NCBI GenBank assembly: GCA_002071385.1
Contig: MWFB01000015.1
Span: 1-55,596, forward strand
Source of the DNA: Bacteroidetes bacterium ADurb.Bin013
GTDB taxonomy: Bacteria; Bacteroidota; Bacteroidia; Bacteroidales; UBA932
Direction: 5' to 3'
DNA: 55,596 bases
Shown one piece after another: positions 16,853 through 25,756 of the stretch. The first letter of the stretch is position 1; every line of letters starts with the position of its first letter. The translations under genes and the position numbers were made by a program. The notes beneath the pieces are model-generated. The model had not been told where the DNA came from. It searched no databases and worked only from the letters and a program-made list of their open reading frames with translations.

Positions 16853-19123
16853 ATGCGAAAACGTACCATCATATTCCTTGTGCTGTTGCTGCTGTTGCTG
16901 GCAGGGGCTTCGGTGTATGGTTTTTTTCTCCTGTTCAGGGATTCCGGTGATCATGCTGCAGGCAACAGCACCTACAGGGCTGTTCCTGTAGATGCCGTTC
17001 TGGTCCAGCATTTCAGCGGATTGAACACCCTGACTGGAGAGGTCCTTACTCCCGGAAGTTACCTGGAATCCCTGTTTCACCCCGAACAGGAAACTCAGGC
17101 ATTCCTGGCGGAACTGACGGCTTTCCTTACGGCCGCTTATCCCGGGATGGCACAAGCCGAGACACTCTGTTCGCTGCACCCCTCGGCAAAAAATACCCTG
17201 GCGGCCCTTTTCTGCATATCAGGTGAAAAAGCGCAGGATCCGCAATGGTGGGATAATTTTCTGGGAAAGAGCCTCTTATCCTTCAAAACCCGGTCATATA
17301 ACGGACAAACCATATACCAGGCAGGAGGAGAAGAGTCGGACCATAGTGTTTATGCTTCCTGTGTCAATGACCTGTTGATGGTATCTTCTTCTCTGGTAGT
17401 GCTGGAATCATCCCTGCGCCACCTGGGCAACGGCAGCTCTCTTGCGGACGATCCTTCCTTTGCCCGGTTAGTGGAACAAACCCCGGTTTCCAAACCAACC
17501 CGTATTTTTATTCCGCACCAGGGGATTCCTTCAATGTTTGCCGCTTATCTGGGGATGCCCTTGCAAAAGTACGCTGCTTTTGTGCGCTCTGCTGCCCGCT
17601 GGACCGTGCTGGACGGATTCATAAGCGGGCATGAAGTGAAGATGGACGGATATTCACTGTTTCCGTCCGGGGCGGAGCATTATTTTGCCACCTTTCTGGG
17701 CCAGGAACCCCAGAAGCTCATGGCTCCGCAAATCCTTCCCGCAGCGGCTGTGGCAGGTATTTCCATAGGCATATCGGACCTCGCTTCTTACCTGGAAGGA
17801 TATGGAAGATATCTTGAGTTGCAGAAATCCAATAGAAAAGGGCCTGATAAAGAAAGGCTGGAATGGTTCAGTCTTCTGTATCCAACGGAAGTATCACTCT
17901 CCTGTGTTCCTTTTGGGGGTGAATTGCAATGGATAGCCGTGATACATTCCAGGTATATCCACCAGGCCCGGATACAATTTGCCCTGCTCAACAGACAGGA
18001 GGAAAACAAGGTGATGGAGAATCCCGTTCCCGGTCTTCTGCCTGAAATCTTCGGTCCGGTTTTTACTTTATGCCAGGCATCGGATTACTGCTATATAGGT
18101 CCGTTCATACTTTTCGGACCCCGGAAACTGCTGAACGGGATTTTGAAAAGCAATCTGGATGGTAATTACCATTCACTGGCTGCTGCCATTTCCCAGACCG
18201 ATGCCTCACCAGGTGTTATGAATGCCTCCAACCTGACGTTATTCCTCCAGCCCACGGCAGGTCTGAAACAAATCCAGACCTTGATGGATAAACGGTATGC
18301 AGAGCGACTGGATGCATGGGGCCGATACAATGCGCAGTATACATTCCTGCAGTTTTCATCACTGGAGGACCGTCTCTATGCTCATGTCTCTGTATTCGGG
18401 GATTCACTGGAGACATCTCCCCTGATACCACGTCAGCCCGAAGCACGAATTCGCAGTGGTATGCACCAGGATACCCTGGCCAGGGGAAGACCGCCCTTCA
18501 AGGTGTTTAACCATTTCACCAAAAAGGACAATGAGTTGTTCCAGACTCCCTGGCCCGAGTGCCGTCTTATCATGAGAGACCACACGGGTAAGACATTATG
18601 GGAAAAGACCATGGAAGGGCCCATCCAGGACGGGGTAAGACAGTTGGACCTGCTGAAAAACGACAAATTGCAGATGTTGTTTTCCATAGGAAACAGGTTG
18701 TATTTGTTGGACAGGCTGGGGCGCAATGTATCCCCTTATCCCAAAGCTTATGCTTCAAGCATCCTGTATGGTCCTTTTGTTTTTGATCCGGAAGGAAAGA
18801 AAGAATACAGGATCCTGCTGGCACACCAGGACAATGTGCTGCGCTGTTATGACAAATTCGGGAATGTACCCGAAGGGTGGAGCGATTTTACTTTGCCCGG
18901 ATACCTCACCGGACAACCCCGTCATACCAGGTGGGAAAACACCGGCTTATGGATAGTCTACACAGAAGCAGGGACTGTCATTTTATCTGAAAGCGGGCAG
19001 GTTAGGGGGATGACTACCCGGAAAGAATGCCTGGATCCGCAGGCCGAAGTCAGGATTTCAGGTCCGTATGAACTTTACGGCACAACAATTGAGGGAAAGA
19101 CCCTTGCCATAATGCTGGAATAA
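16853..19123 (+). CDS. Membrane-anchored protein, DUF3352-like
   Basis: The 756-residue protein has one N-terminal membrane segment (about residues 5-25) and a large domain expected outside the membrane. Its layout (anchor, mixed alpha/beta repeats, then a beta-rich C-terminal third from about residue 560 that looks propeller-like) recalls DUF3352 proteins seen in Bacteroidota, but the family name is a tentative match. No enzymatic motif is visible. The ATG at 16853 is preferred because it directly precedes the membrane segment and sits 6 bases after a full promoter match; a longer frame to 16817 lies inside recQ. It is followed after 5 bases by the small DUF4834 gene. Confidence 0.55.
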   Translation: MRKRTIIFLVLLLLLLAGASVYGFFLLFRDSGDHAAGNSTYRAVPVDAVLVQHFSGLNTLTGEVLTPGSYLESLFHPEQETQAFLAELTAFLTAAYPGMAQAETLCSLHPSAKNTLAALFCISGEKAQDPQWWDNFLGKSLLSFKTRSYNGQTIYQAGGEESDHSVYASCVNDLLMVSSSLVVLESSLRHLGNGSSLADDPSFARLVEQTPVSKPTRIFIPHQGIPSMFAAYLGMPLQKYAAFVRSAARWTVLDGFISGHEVKMDGYSLFPSGAEHYFATFLGQEPQKLMAPQILPAAAVAGISIGISDLASYLEGYGRYLELQKSNRKGPDKERLEWFSLLYPTEVSLSCVPFGGELQWIAVIHSRYIHQARIQFALLNRQEENKVMENPVPGLLPEIFGPVFTLCQASDYCYIGPFILFGPRKLLNGILKSNLDGNYHSLAAAISQTDASPGVMNASNLTLFLQPTAGLKQIQTLMDKRYAERLDAWGRYNAQYTFLQFSSLEDRLYAHVSVFGDSLETSPLIPRQPEARIRSGMHQDTLARGRPPFKVFNHFTKKDNELFQTPWPECRLIMRDHTGKTLWEKTMEGPIQDGVRQLDLLKNDKLQMLFSIGNRLYLLDRLGRNVSPYPKAYASSILYGPFVFDPEGKKEYRILLAHQDNVLRCYDKFGNVPEGWSDFTLPGYLTGQPRHTRWENTGLWIVYTEAGTVILSESGQVRGMTTRKECLDPQAEVRISGPYELYGTTIEGKTLAIMLE

Positions 19124-19128
19124 TTAGG

Positions 19129-19332
19129 ATGAGCCTTCTGACCATAATCTTCTTTATCATAGTTGCCGGATACTTTTTCATAAATCTTATCCCACTGATG
19201 TTGTCAAGGAAGTTCCGTAAAATGCAGGAACAGGGCCGTAAGCGGGACAACATTGAAAACAACACCTCCCGGAAAAAGCGTATAGACAAGGGTGCCGGAG
19301 AATACGTCGATTATGAGGAAATAGACGAATGA
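19129..19332 (+). CDS. DUF4834 small membrane protein
   Basis: This 67-residue protein has one hydrophobic N-terminal segment (about residues 3-25) followed by a highly charged tail ending EYVDYEEIDE. The pattern matches DUF4834, a small Bacteroidota family of unknown function. Its stop codon overlaps the start of the ABC exporter gene (ATGA), so the two are probably translated together, which hints at a role alongside the exporter. Confidence 0.8.
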   Translation: MSLLTIIFFIIVAGYFFINLIPLMLSRKFRKMQEQGRKRDNIENNTSRKKRIDKGAGEYVDYEEIDE

Positions 19333-21164
19333 TGAAATCATTCATGCGGATACTGGCTTATGGAAAACCATACAGCAGGTACTGGCCTTCTTACCTGGTA
19401 CTTTCTGTTTTCAGCGTTTTCTTTGGCATAGCCAATTATGCCCTGGTGGCTCCCTTGCTGACCGTCCTGTTTCAGGCCGATACCCTGCCGGGAGAAATGG
19501 CCCGGCCCGTATTCAGCTTATCTATCCCTTATTTTGTTGACCTGTTCCGTTATTATATGGTCATGATAAAAGCGAAGGACGGGATACTGATGGCTTTGGT
19601 GTATGTGTCTGTCAGCTTGCTGGTTGCTTCCTTTCTGGCCAACCTTACATATTATCTTTCCCAGAGGATCCTGGTGGATATGCGTGCCAACCTGATGAAA
19701 AACATCAGGAACGATCTTTTTTCCAAGATTAGCCGTCTGCATATAGGGTATTTTCATGACCAGCGTAAAGGGGACCTTCTTTCCACCGTTTCTAACGATG
19801 TGAATGAAGTGCAGAACTCCGTAGCCGGCTCTTTCCATATCATTTTCCGTGATCCTTTGCTCATTGCGGGATTCTTGTCCATGCTCTTTTACATGAGTCC
19901 GAAGCTGACCCTGGCCTCCTTGCTTACACTGCCGTTGTCGGCACTGCTCATAGGCAGGATCACCCGGTCACTGCGCTCGGGTGCGGAAGTATCCCAGAGT
20001 CTTCTGGGTAAGTTGCTGAGTCATTTTGAAGAGGCCATATCCGGAAGCCGGATCGTAAAGGCTTTCAATGCACAGGGGTATATCCTGGATCGCTTTGACG
20101 GTGTTAACGACCAGCACCGGATGGCAACCAGGAGGTTGTACAACCGGCAGGAACTGGCTTCTCCCCTGGGCGAGTTCCTTGGGATTTCAGTGGCAGCTGC
20201 CGTGCTTTTTTACGGCGGCTGGCTTCAGGTCAGGGGGGACCTGGGAATGACATGGCCCGAATTTGTCGTATACATTGGTTTTTACTGGCGTGTTCTTGAG
20301 CCCGCCAAGTCCATTACACGAACTTATGCCGTGATCCGCAAGGGCATGGTATCGGCCCTTAGAATCTTCAGCATCCTGGATGCACCGGTTGAAATAAGAA
20401 AAGACCAGGATGCCATGCCTGTAAAAACCTTCAGTGAACGCATAGAATATCGTAATGTCAGTTTTCGCTACAAGGAAACAGATCCCTATGTGCTCAGGGA
20501 TATAAACCTTGTGATACCTAAAGGGAAGGTTATTGCCCTTGTGGGACCTTCCGGAGCCGGCAAAACAACACTGGCAGACATGCTGCCACGTTTCTATGAC
20601 GTTACGGAAGGGTCTGTTTTGCTTGATGGTATTGATATCCGCAAATACAGGCCCAGGGATCTTATTGGACTTATGGGCATAGTAACCCAGGAATCCATCC
20701 TCTTCAACGATACTGTTGCAAATAATATTACCTTTGGCCTTGTAAATATTTCGCGTCCGGAGGTGGAACATGCAGCCCGGGTAGCCAATGCACATGATTT
20801 CATTATGGAATTGGAGCACGGATACGAAACCAATATCGGGGACAGGGGTGAAAAACTGTCGGGAGGACAGCGGCAACGGTTGGCCATTGCAAGAGCTGTG
20901 TTCAAGAACCCGCCCATACTTATCCTGGATGAGGCGACATCGGCCCTGGACTCGGAAAGTGAAAGGATGGTACAGGAAGCCCTGACCAAACTAATGAAAA
21001 ACAGGACTTCGGTGGTGATTGCCCACCGCCTGTCCACTGTCAGGGATGCAGATGAAATTGTGGTCATTGACAAAGGACGCATCACAGAACGCGGCACTCA
21101 CAGCCGGTTGCTGGAACAAAACGGAATGTATAGGCACCTCTACGATTTACAAGCTTTTGGATAA
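19329..21164 (+). CDS. MsbA-type ABC exporter (fused permease and ATPase)
   Basis: The 611-residue half-transporter has a six-helix permease domain (about 20-330) and a C-terminal nucleotide-binding domain. Walker A GPSGAGKTT is near residue 405, the signature LSGGQRQR near 509, and Walker B LILDEATSALD near 532. This is the architecture of MsbA, which flips lipid A, but lipid or drug export cannot be told apart from sequence. The window also contains kdsD for lipopolysaccharide synthesis, which is compatible with a lipid A role. It is preceded by the overlapping DUF4834 gene and followed after 18 bases by an acyl-CoA ligase. Confidence 0.88.
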   Translation: MMKSFMRILAYGKPYSRYWPSYLVLSVFSVFFGIANYALVAPLLTVLFQADTLPGEMARPVFSLSIPYFVDLFRYYMVMIKAKDGILMALVYVSVSLLVASFLANLTYYLSQRILVDMRANLMKNIRNDLFSKISRLHIGYFHDQRKGDLLSTVSNDVNEVQNSVAGSFHIIFRDPLLIAGFLSMLFYMSPKLTLASLLTLPLSALLIGRITRSLRSGAEVSQSLLGKLLSHFEEAISGSRIVKAFNAQGYILDRFDGVNDQHRMATRRLYNRQELASPLGEFLGISVAAAVLFYGGWLQVRGDLGMTWPEFVVYIGFYWRVLEPAKSITRTYAVIRKGMVSALRIFSILDAPVEIRKDQDAMPVKTFSERIEYRNVSFRYKETDPYVLRDINLVIPKGKVIALVGPSGAGKTTLADMLPRFYDVTEGSVLLDGIDIRKYRPRDLIGLMGIVTQESILFNDTVANNITFGLVNISRPEVEHAARVANAHDFIMELEHGYETNIGDRGEKLSGGQRQRLAIARAVFKNPPILILDEATSALDSESERMVQEALTKLMKNRTSVVIAHRLSTVRDADEIVVIDKGRITERGTHSRLLEQNGMYRHLYDLQAFG

Positions 21165-21182
21165 TTCTAAATACTAGACAAA

Positions 21183-22853
21183 ATGAGTAAGGATATTTTA
21201 AAGACTGAATCCCTGAATGAGCTTTTTGAAAACAGTTTCAAAAAGTACTGGGACTACAAGGCCCTGACCGAATTTAACGGGCAGACCCTATATTATAGTG
21301 ACCTGGCACGACGTATCCGGATGATTCACATAGGTTTTGAAAAATGCGGGCTGAAGAAGGGAGATAAAGTGGCTTTATGCGGGAAAAACCAGTCCAACTG
21401 GGCTGTGGCTTTTCTCGCGACTATTAGCTACGGAGCAGTGGTTGTACCCATATTGCATGAATTCAAACCGGGAAACATCCAGCACCTGGTAAATCATTCC
21501 GATGCACGCATCTTTTTTGTAGGGGAACAGATATGGGAAGGACTTAATGAAGCTGAGATGCCCAATCTGGAAGCCATTGTGGAATTGAATGATTTCAGCA
21601 TTCTTTATACTCCCGACAAAGAAATCATCAATATCCGGAAAGGATTGGAGAAAAATTTCACAGAGCTTTATCCTGAAGGGATGAAACCGGAAGATGTCCG
21701 TTTCCACCGGGACCAGCCCGAAGAACTGGCCCTGATAAATTATACAAGCGGTACAACAGGTTTCTCCAAGGGTGTCATGCTGCCTTACCGTTCCCTGCTT
21801 TCCAATGTACTATTCGCATGGGAGGTGCTCCCCCAGGTGAGTAACGGGGCCAGGGTCGTTTCCATGCTTCCCTCGGCACACATGTATGGACTGATGTTTG
21901 AATTGCTCTTTGAAATGACATCCGGCTCACACGTACATTTCCTGACCAGGATGCCTTCACCCAAGGTGATCGTGGAAGCCTTCCAGAGTGTCAAACCCCG
22001 CGTGATCATTGCGGTTCCCATGATCATTGAAAAGATATACAAACAGAAGCTCCTGCCCCTGCTCAAGCGTCCTTCCATAAAGGTCATGCTGCGCATGCCT
22101 TTCATTGACCAGAGAATCAAAAACCGTATTCACGACGAGCTGGTCAAGGCATTCGGGGGGGAATTCGTGGAAATCATCGTGGGCGGTGCGCCTCTGAACC
22201 ATGAGGTGGAGCCGTTCCTCAAGAGCATAAGCCTGGCCTTTACCGTAGGGTACGGGCTTACCGAATGTGGTCCCATTGTATCTTATGCCCCCTGGAATGA
22301 AAGACCGCTGTTTTCCTGCGGCAGGGCAGCCCCCAGGATGTCCATAAGGATAGATTCGGAGGATCCGGAGACGGTTCCAGGTGAAATCCAGCTTAAGGGG
22401 GACAACGTTATGGTAGGATATTACAAGAATCCGGAAGCCACCGAGCAGGTGTTTACAGAGGATGGCTGGTTCAGGACAGGAGACATGGGAACCATGGACA
22501 AGGACGGATACCTGTATATCAAAGGACGCTCCAAGACCATTATCCTGGGACCCAACGGACAGAATATATATCCCGAAGAGATTGAAAGTTCCATCAATAA
22601 CATGTCATATGTAAACGAAAGCCTGGTGATCATGGAAGATAACAAGCTAGTGGCTCTGGTTTATCCCGATTTTGAAAAAGCGGCAGCAGAGGGGCTTCCC
22701 GATTCTGCGATGGATGCGACCATGGAGGCCATGCGTGCGCAGATCAACCTGGATTTACCCAAATACTGTCAGATAGCCAGGGTAAGGATAGTCCCGGAAG
22801 AATTTGAAAAAACACCCAAAAAAAGTATTAAACGTTTTCTATACAATGGATAA
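21183..22853 (+). CDS. AMP-dependent acyl-CoA (long-chain) ligase
   Basis: It would activate a carboxylic acid, probably a fatty acid, through an acyl-AMP to the CoA thioester. The 556 residues show the adenylation motif NYTSGTTGFSKGV near 185-197, VGYGLTECGP near 358-367, and the hinge DTGDMG-type block (FRTGDMGTMDKDGYLYIKGR) with its final catalytic lysine in TPKKSIKRF near the C-terminus. Chain length preference cannot be read from sequence. The stop overlaps the ATG of the dCMP deaminase gene by 8 bases. It could supply the acyl-CoA used by the LuxC-like reductase elsewhere in the window, but that is speculation. Confidence 0.88.
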   Translation: MSKDILKTESLNELFENSFKKYWDYKALTEFNGQTLYYSDLARRIRMIHIGFEKCGLKKGDKVALCGKNQSNWAVAFLATISYGAVVVPILHEFKPGNIQHLVNHSDARIFFVGEQIWEGLNEAEMPNLEAIVELNDFSILYTPDKEIINIRKGLEKNFTELYPEGMKPEDVRFHRDQPEELALINYTSGTTGFSKGVMLPYRSLLSNVLFAWEVLPQVSNGARVVSMLPSAHMYGLMFELLFEMTSGSHVHFLTRMPSPKVIVEAFQSVKPRVIIAVPMIIEKIYKQKLLPLLKRPSIKVMLRMPFIDQRIKNRIHDELVKAFGGEFVEIIVGGAPLNHEVEPFLKSISLAFTVGYGLTECGPIVSYAPWNERPLFSCGRAAPRMSIRIDSEDPETVPGEIQLKGDNVMVGYYKNPEATEQVFTEDGWFRTGDMGTMDKDGYLYIKGRSKTIILGPNGQNIYPEEIESSINNMSYVNESLVIMEDNKLVALVYPDFEKAAAEGLPDSAMDATMEAMRAQINLDLPKYCQIARVRIVPEEFEKTPKKSIKRFLYNG

Positions 22854-23256
22854 GCAGACCCAGTTTGACCTCCATTATCTGGAAATGGCCCGGATATGGT
22901 CTCAGAATTCTTATTGTGAAAGGAGGAAAGTCGGGGCATTGATGGTAAAAGACCGGATGATCATCTCGGATGGTTATAACGGGACTCCCCGGGGATTTGA
23001 GAATGTATGCGAAGATGAGGAGGGGCATACCAAATCGTATGTTTTGCATGCAGAAGCAAATGCCATAACTAAAGTGGCAAGGAGTAACAACAGCAGCGAA
23101 GGGGCCACCATTTACATTACGGCTTCTCCCTGTATTGAATGCGCCAAGCTGATCATACAATCCGGGATAGTCCGCGTGGTGTACAGCGATGATTACAGAT
23201 TGCAGGAAGGAATTGAACTTTTAAAAAGGGCAGGTATTCAGGTCGACAAATTTTAA
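22846..23256 (+). CDS. dCMP deaminase family protein
   Basis: It deaminates dCMP to dUMP, the precursor of dTMP. The 136-residue protein has the zinc motif HAE (H68, E70) and PCIEC (C96, C99), and extra conserved positions in CERRKVGALMVKD and GYNGTPRGF typical of dCMP (ComEB-like) rather than cytidine deaminases. I start at 22846, overlapping the previous stop; a longer frame to 22804 lies within the ligase gene. It is followed 6 bases later by the S41 protease gene. Confidence 0.92.
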   Translation: MDKQTQFDLHYLEMARIWSQNSYCERRKVGALMVKDRMIISDGYNGTPRGFENVCEDEEGHTKSYVLHAEANAITKVARSNNSSEGATIYITASPCIECAKLIIQSGIVRVVYSDDYRLQEGIELLKRAGIQVDKF

Positions 23257-23262
23257 CAGATA

Positions 23263-24939
23263 ATGGAAGGGTTTAGAAGGCTGCGGAAAACGCTGGGCAT
23301 AGTGCTGGTCATACTCGTTGCACTGGCCATAACAGGTATCATAAGATGGGATATTGTCAGGAAACAAAATGGTGGGGGAAGGAAACAACTTGGGCGGGAG
23401 TGGTCCAAGCTGGAGCTGATCCTGGAACAGATCCAGAATAATTATGTCGATCCGGTAGACGTTTCGGCGTTTATAGAGAAAACGCTTCCTACTATCATGG
23501 AAGAGCTAGACCCACACTCCGTTTACCTTTCACCGGATGAATTGCGAACTGCCGATGAAGAATTGCGTGGAAACATAGAAGGAATAGGCATTGTTTTCAA
23601 TGTGCCCAGCGATACGGCTACCGTGATAAATGTCGTGGTGGGTGGACCATCAGAGAAAATGGGCCTGCAACCAGGGGACAAGATCATAAAAATCGACACC
23701 CAGATCGTTGCCGGTGTCCAGATGGACCAGGATTCCATAGTACGGCTTCTCAAGGGACCCAAGGGCACCCAGGTGGATGTGCACGTGAAGCGTTATGGAG
23801 AAAATGACCTCATACACTTTTCCATCGTAAGGGACAAGATTCCGGTCAACAGTGTGGATGTGGCCTATATGGCAGATTCACTGACCGGGTATATCAAACT
23901 GTCAAGGTTTTCCATGACAAGCTATGCCGAAGTCCTTGGCGCCATTGCAGATTTGATGAAACAGGGAATGAAACAGGTTATCTTTGATCTTCGGGACAAT
24001 TCGGGAGGCTACCTGGACCAGGCCCTGAAAATCACAGGTGAATTCCTGGATGAGAACAAACTGGTTGTTTATACGGAAGGAGAGCACCGGGAAAGACAAG
24101 ATTTTTACACAAAAAAACGGGGATTCTGCTATGATATGCCACTGGCTGTTTTGATCAACGAAGCATCGGCCTCATCTTCTGAAATCATGGCGGGAGCTTT
24201 ACAGGATAATGACAGGGGTACCATCATAGGGCGCCGGTCATACGGAAAGGGCCTTGTCCAGGAACCCATTTATTTCTCTGATAATTCAGGATTGCGGCTT
24301 ACCGTTGCCCGCTTTTACACGCCCCTTGGCAGGTCCATTCAAAAGCCGTACATGAGCAACTCCCGCGAATACGCATACGACCTTCTGGAACGTTACAAGC
24401 ATGGAGAGCTGATGCAGGAAGATTCCATCCCCAAAAATGATTCGCTGCGTTTTGTAACACAGGCCGGAAAAGTCCTGTACGGCGGTGGCGGGATCATTCC
24501 CGATGTTTTTGTTCCCCTGGACACAACAGGGGTAAACGACCTCTACCTGCGCATATCCAGGCAGAACCTGCCCATCCGGTTCAGCATGGACTTTGCCGAT
24601 CGTAACCGTGTACAGCTATCCGGCATAGACACTTATGACGATTTGGAGCAATTTTTTGCATCAACACAGCTGGAAGAAGAATTCCTGCGCTATCTGAACA
24701 AACAGGGAATCCATCCGCTGCCTGTGCAATGGAAGGAGTGCGGAGGCATCCTGCTGACGCAGATCCAGGCATATATTGGAAGGAATACCCGGCTGGAAGA
24801 CAAAGGTTTCTATCCTTACCTCGGCAGGAGAGATAATGTGTTGATCAAAGCGCTGGAAGTGCTGGGAACACCGTTAATAACCGAACCGGCGGAGCCTGGT
24901 CTTGTTTTCGCGCCAATGGGGAACAACCTTGACGAATAA
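23263..24939 (+). CDS. S41 (CtpA-type) carboxy-terminal processing protease
   Basis: The 558-residue protein has an N-terminal membrane segment (about 9-28), so its body is in the periplasm. A PDZ domain lies at about 95-180 and the S41 catalytic domain follows, with the serine cluster ASASSSE at 301-307 and the lysine K329 in SYGKGLVQ. CtpA-family enzymes trim or degrade envelope proteins from the C-terminus. The 3' end overlaps the convergent era gene by 66 bases, with no room for a separate terminator. It ends the recQ-to-protease run. Confidence 0.9.
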   Translation: MEGFRRLRKTLGIVLVILVALAITGIIRWDIVRKQNGGGRKQLGREWSKLELILEQIQNNYVDPVDVSAFIEKTLPTIMEELDPHSVYLSPDELRTADEELRGNIEGIGIVFNVPSDTATVINVVVGGPSEKMGLQPGDKIIKIDTQIVAGVQMDQDSIVRLLKGPKGTQVDVHVKRYGENDLIHFSIVRDKIPVNSVDVAYMADSLTGYIKLSRFSMTSYAEVLGAIADLMKQGMKQVIFDLRDNSGGYLDQALKITGEFLDENKLVVYTEGEHRERQDFYTKKRGFCYDMPLAVLINEASASSSEIMAGALQDNDRGTIIGRRSYGKGLVQEPIYFSDNSGLRLTVARFYTPLGRSIQKPYMSNSREYAYDLLERYKHGELMQEDSIPKNDSLRFVTQAGKVLYGGGGIIPDVFVPLDTTGVNDLYLRISRQNLPIRFSMDFADRNRVQLSGIDTYDDLEQFFASTQLEEEFLRYLNKQGIHPLPVQWKECGGILLTQIQAYIGRNTRLEDKGFYPYLGRRDNVLIKALEVLGTPLITEPAEPGLVFAPMGNNLDE

Positions 24940-25755
24940 TTCCAGAAATACTTTTTTCTGGAAAAAATCCTCCATATCCAGACGGGCTTGTGTTCCCACG
25001 CGTTTAAGCGCACTGCCTTTGTCACCTATTATGATCCCTTTCTGCGAATCGCGCATGACACTGATCACTGCTCGTATGTCATACCTTGCCTGACTCTCCA
25101 GAAATTCTTCCACGGTGACCTCCATGCAATAGGGAATTTCTTTTGAATAATTCAGGAAGATCTTTTCCCGGATTATTTCCGAGGCGAAAAAACGCAGGCT
25201 TTTGTCTGTCAGCTGATCTTTGTCAAACCAGGGAGGTGAGGCCGGCAGCAAAGCCAGGATCCTCTCCAGTAGTGAATCCAGATTGAAGTCTTCCAGGGCA
25301 CTTACCGGGAAAATTTCGGCTTTGGGAACCATGGTGTGCCACTGATCCATCAGTGACAAGACTTCGGCCTGAGAACTTTTATCAATTTTATTGAGAACCA
25401 CCAGGACAGGCACCTCAATCCGGTTCAACTTTTCAATATAATCAGGATTTTTAGCCAGCTTTTCCACAACATCGGTGACGTATAGCAGGATATCGGCATC
25501 TGCAAGGGCGGATTCTACATATTCCATCATGTTCTCCTGCAGCAGGTAATAGGGTTTGATGATACCCGGCGTATCGGAATACACGATCTGGTAATCCGGC
25601 CCGTTTACTATGCCCATGATGCGGTGACGGGTGGTCTGTGCCTTAGAGGTGATTATGGATAATTTTTCACCTACCAGGGCATTCATGAGCGTAGATTTGC
25701 CCACATTGGGATTCCCTATTATATTGACAAAACCTGCCTTATGTGTAGCACTCAT
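24874..25755 (-). CDS. era: GTPase Era
   Basis: Era binds the 3' end of 16S rRNA and assists small-subunit maturation. The 293-residue protein has the GTPase motifs in order: GNPNVGKS (14-21), DTPG, NKID and SAL, followed by a C-terminal KH RNA-binding domain (about 200-285) with the motif GIIIGDKGSALKRVG. It begins one base after the stop of the pseudouridine synthase gene, so both RNA-related genes are likely on one transcript. Its last 66 bases overlap the S41 protease gene on the other strand. Confidence 0.96.
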   Translation of the reverse strand: MSATHKAGFVNIIGNPNVGKSTLMNALVGEKLSIITSKAQTTRHRIMGIVNGPDYQIVYSDTPGIIKPYYLLQENMMEYVESALADADILLYVTDVVEKLAKNPDYIEKLNRIEVPVLVVLNKIDKSSQAEVLSLMDQWHTMVPKAEIFPVSALEDFNLDSLLERILALLPASPPWFDKDQLTDKSLRFFASEIIREKIFLNYSKEIPYCMEVTVEEFLESQARYDIRAVISVMRDSQKGIIIGDKGSALKRVGTQARLDMEDFFQKKVFLELFVKVVPHWRENKTRLRRFGY

Positions 25756-25756
25756 G